Source of the DNA: a bacterium
Lineage (GTDB): Bacteria > Zixibacteria > MSB-5A5 > WJJR01
Direction: 5' to 3'
Assembly (NCBI GenBank): GCA_035559435.1
Contig: DATMBC010000014.1
Location: forward strand, 1-40,838
DNA: 40,838 nt
The position numbers were made by a program, and so were the translations under genes. This document shows positions 39,951 to 40,838 of this stretch, piece by piece (position 1 is the first letter of the stretch; every line of letters begins with the position of its first letter). Under the pieces are notes generated by a model. It did not search any database. It was not told the origin of the DNA and was given only the letters and a program-made list of their open reading frames with translations.

Positions 39951-40838
39951 TCAGACGCGGACGTTGAGACGCGTGCGCAGGGCATCGACGGTTTCGCGCG
40001 CGATTGGTTTACGGTCGCCGTCGGCGACCTCGGGATCATTCATAATGTTGTAGAGTGTCGACTGCTTGGCCGACCAGACGGTGAACACCGCCACCGCCGC
40101 CAGCCAATCGTCGCGGTAACGCGCCTGATGACGCAGCAACTCGGGCCAGGCGTGCGCGGTCTGTCCCTGCTCGCGCAGGCGACGCCGGACCTGATCAAGC
40201 GCCGGCCTCTCCTCGACCAGTCCGAGCACCCATTTCTTCGTCCGGCCCTCCAGCAGATTGTCGAGGTATTCGATGGCGTTGGCGCGCACCCGCGCATTCG
40301 GCGACTGCAACGCGCGTGAGGCCGCATACAGTTCCGCCGGCGGGTGCTGCATGGCCAAGAGCCGGAAGATGCGATCCACTGTCTTGGCCGACTTTTCCCG
40401 CAGAGCGTTGCAGAGAAGCCGTGTCTCCTCCGACGGTCGCACCACCATGAGCCATTCCTGATAACGATAGGCCCGGCCCAGTTCCTCCTCCAAACGGCGC
40501 ACGATCGCCGGTGTGGAGGGCACGACGTGGGGATGGCGCGCCCGCAGACGCCCCAGCGAGCGCAGACAGATGAATCGGAACCCGTCATCGGGATGATCCA
40601 GACGGTCCAGCAAGGCCTCGGCGGCGCGGGACGAGGGAATCTGCGCCAGCACCCGGGGCAACTGATCGCGCAACCGGCGCTCGGTGGACGGCGACGCCAT
40701 GGCGGCAACCAGCGCGTCGACCGCCGTCTCGCCGTAGGCGGCGATCGCCTCGCGCGCCGCCGCGCGCGTCGCACGATCCGACAAAAGCGGAATCAACATG
40801 TCCAGCAGGCTCGGCGACGCCAGCCGTCCCGCCGCCTG
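39951..40838 (-). CDS. C-terminal part of a HEAT-repeat protein, cut by the right edge
   Basis: The frame stays open to base 40838, so the start lies outside the window; about 295 residues are visible. They contain HEAT-like helical pairs (ATRAAAREAIAAYGETAVDALVAAM, SSRAAEALLDRLDHPDDGFRFICLRSLGRL) and a helical section RIFRLLAMQHPPAELYAASR...NARVRANAIEYLDNLLEG. This resembles the C-terminal part of large membrane proteins of the NTP/NDP-antiporter-like class with HEAT repeats and a cNMP domain, in which the cNMP part follows as in the next gene. Without the N-terminus this remains a suggestion. Confidence 0.72.
   Translation of the reverse strand, partial: QAAGRLASPSLLDMLIPLLSDRATRAAAREAIAAYGETAVDALVAAMASPSTERRLRDQLPRVLAQIPSSRAAEALLDRLDHPDDGFRFICLRSLGRLRARHPHVVPSTPAIVRRLEEELGRAYRYQEWLMVVRPSEETRLLCNALREKSAKTVDRIFRLLAMQHPPAELYAASRALQSPNARVRANAIEYLDNLLEGRTKKWVLGLVEERPALDQVRRRLREQGQTAHAWPELLRHQARYRDDWLAAVAVFTVWSAKQSTLYNIMNDPEVADGDRKPIARETVDALRTRLNVRV

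Noticed and set aside
1-40838. Mobile elements, CRISPR arrays, tRNA or rRNA genes
   Set aside because: No transposase, integrase, regularly spaced repeat or RNA gene signature was seen on either strand.

Overview
The window is about 40.8 kb of GC-rich (roughly 60-65% by eye), tightly packed bacterial DNA. I see no tRNA, rRNA, CRISPR array, transposase or integrase. The genes look like those of a Gram-negative, respiring bacterium: a TonB-dependent receptor, several outer-membrane beta-barrels, lipoproteins and five multihaem c-type cytochromes. The secreted metalloprotease ends in a YPNPFN-type C-terminal domain. That domain, with the mixture of families, suggests an uncultured lineage of the FCB group (Zixibacteria, Eisenbacteria or Latescibacteria type). 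This assignment is an inference, not a match.

Layout. Positions 1-258 (minus) hold the N-terminus of a secreted protein that runs off the left edge. Positions 830-5524 (plus) hold a TonB-dependent receptor and a DUF2339 polytopic membrane protein. Positions 5530-6834 (minus) hold a TIGR01777-type epimerase followed by a decayed small membrane-protein gene. Positions 7166-21089 (minus) are an electron-transfer island. In transcription order it has an outer-membrane barrel, a 13-haem cytochrome, a cytochrome lipoprotein, a lower-GC M43 metalloprotease gene, a 6-haem NapC-like quinol dehydrogenase, and two fusions of multihaem c domains to membrane cytochrome b (11 and 19 c-haems). I count 54 c-haem motifs in the five proteins. 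A plausible route is quinol to NapC/CbcL-like proteins, then periplasmic haem wires, then the barrel and lipoprotein at the outer membrane.

Divergent from that island, 21477-27413 (plus) encodes a histidine kinase with an N-terminal cyclic-nucleotide-binding domain, a DUF3307 membrane protein, and a 1345-residue tandem cyclase/ATPase-like/TPR protein with the architecture of soluble adenylyl cyclase. The last two genes overlap, and the kinase and cyclase probably form a cyclic-nucleotide signalling pair.

Positions 27506-32421 (minus) hold a DtxR-family regulator and an operon of porin, ApbE flavin transferase, FMN-binding protein and a histidine-rich membrane protein, followed by a lipoprotein gene. 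Two near-identical TTAGG-N4-CCTAA operators, one in the regulator's own promoter and one ahead of the porin operon, mark a metal-responsive (probably iron) flavin-based redox system at the cell envelope. This is the best-supported candidate for a little-described system here.

Positions 32484-35479 (minus) pair an Omp85-type barrel with a predicted lipoprotein carrying protein-kinase-like motifs. Positions 35498-40838 (minus) form a signalling operon: a HEAT-repeat protein (open at the right edge), a degenerate cNMP-binding-fold protein, a PAS histidine kinase, a receiver/PP2C phosphatase and a stand-alone receiver.
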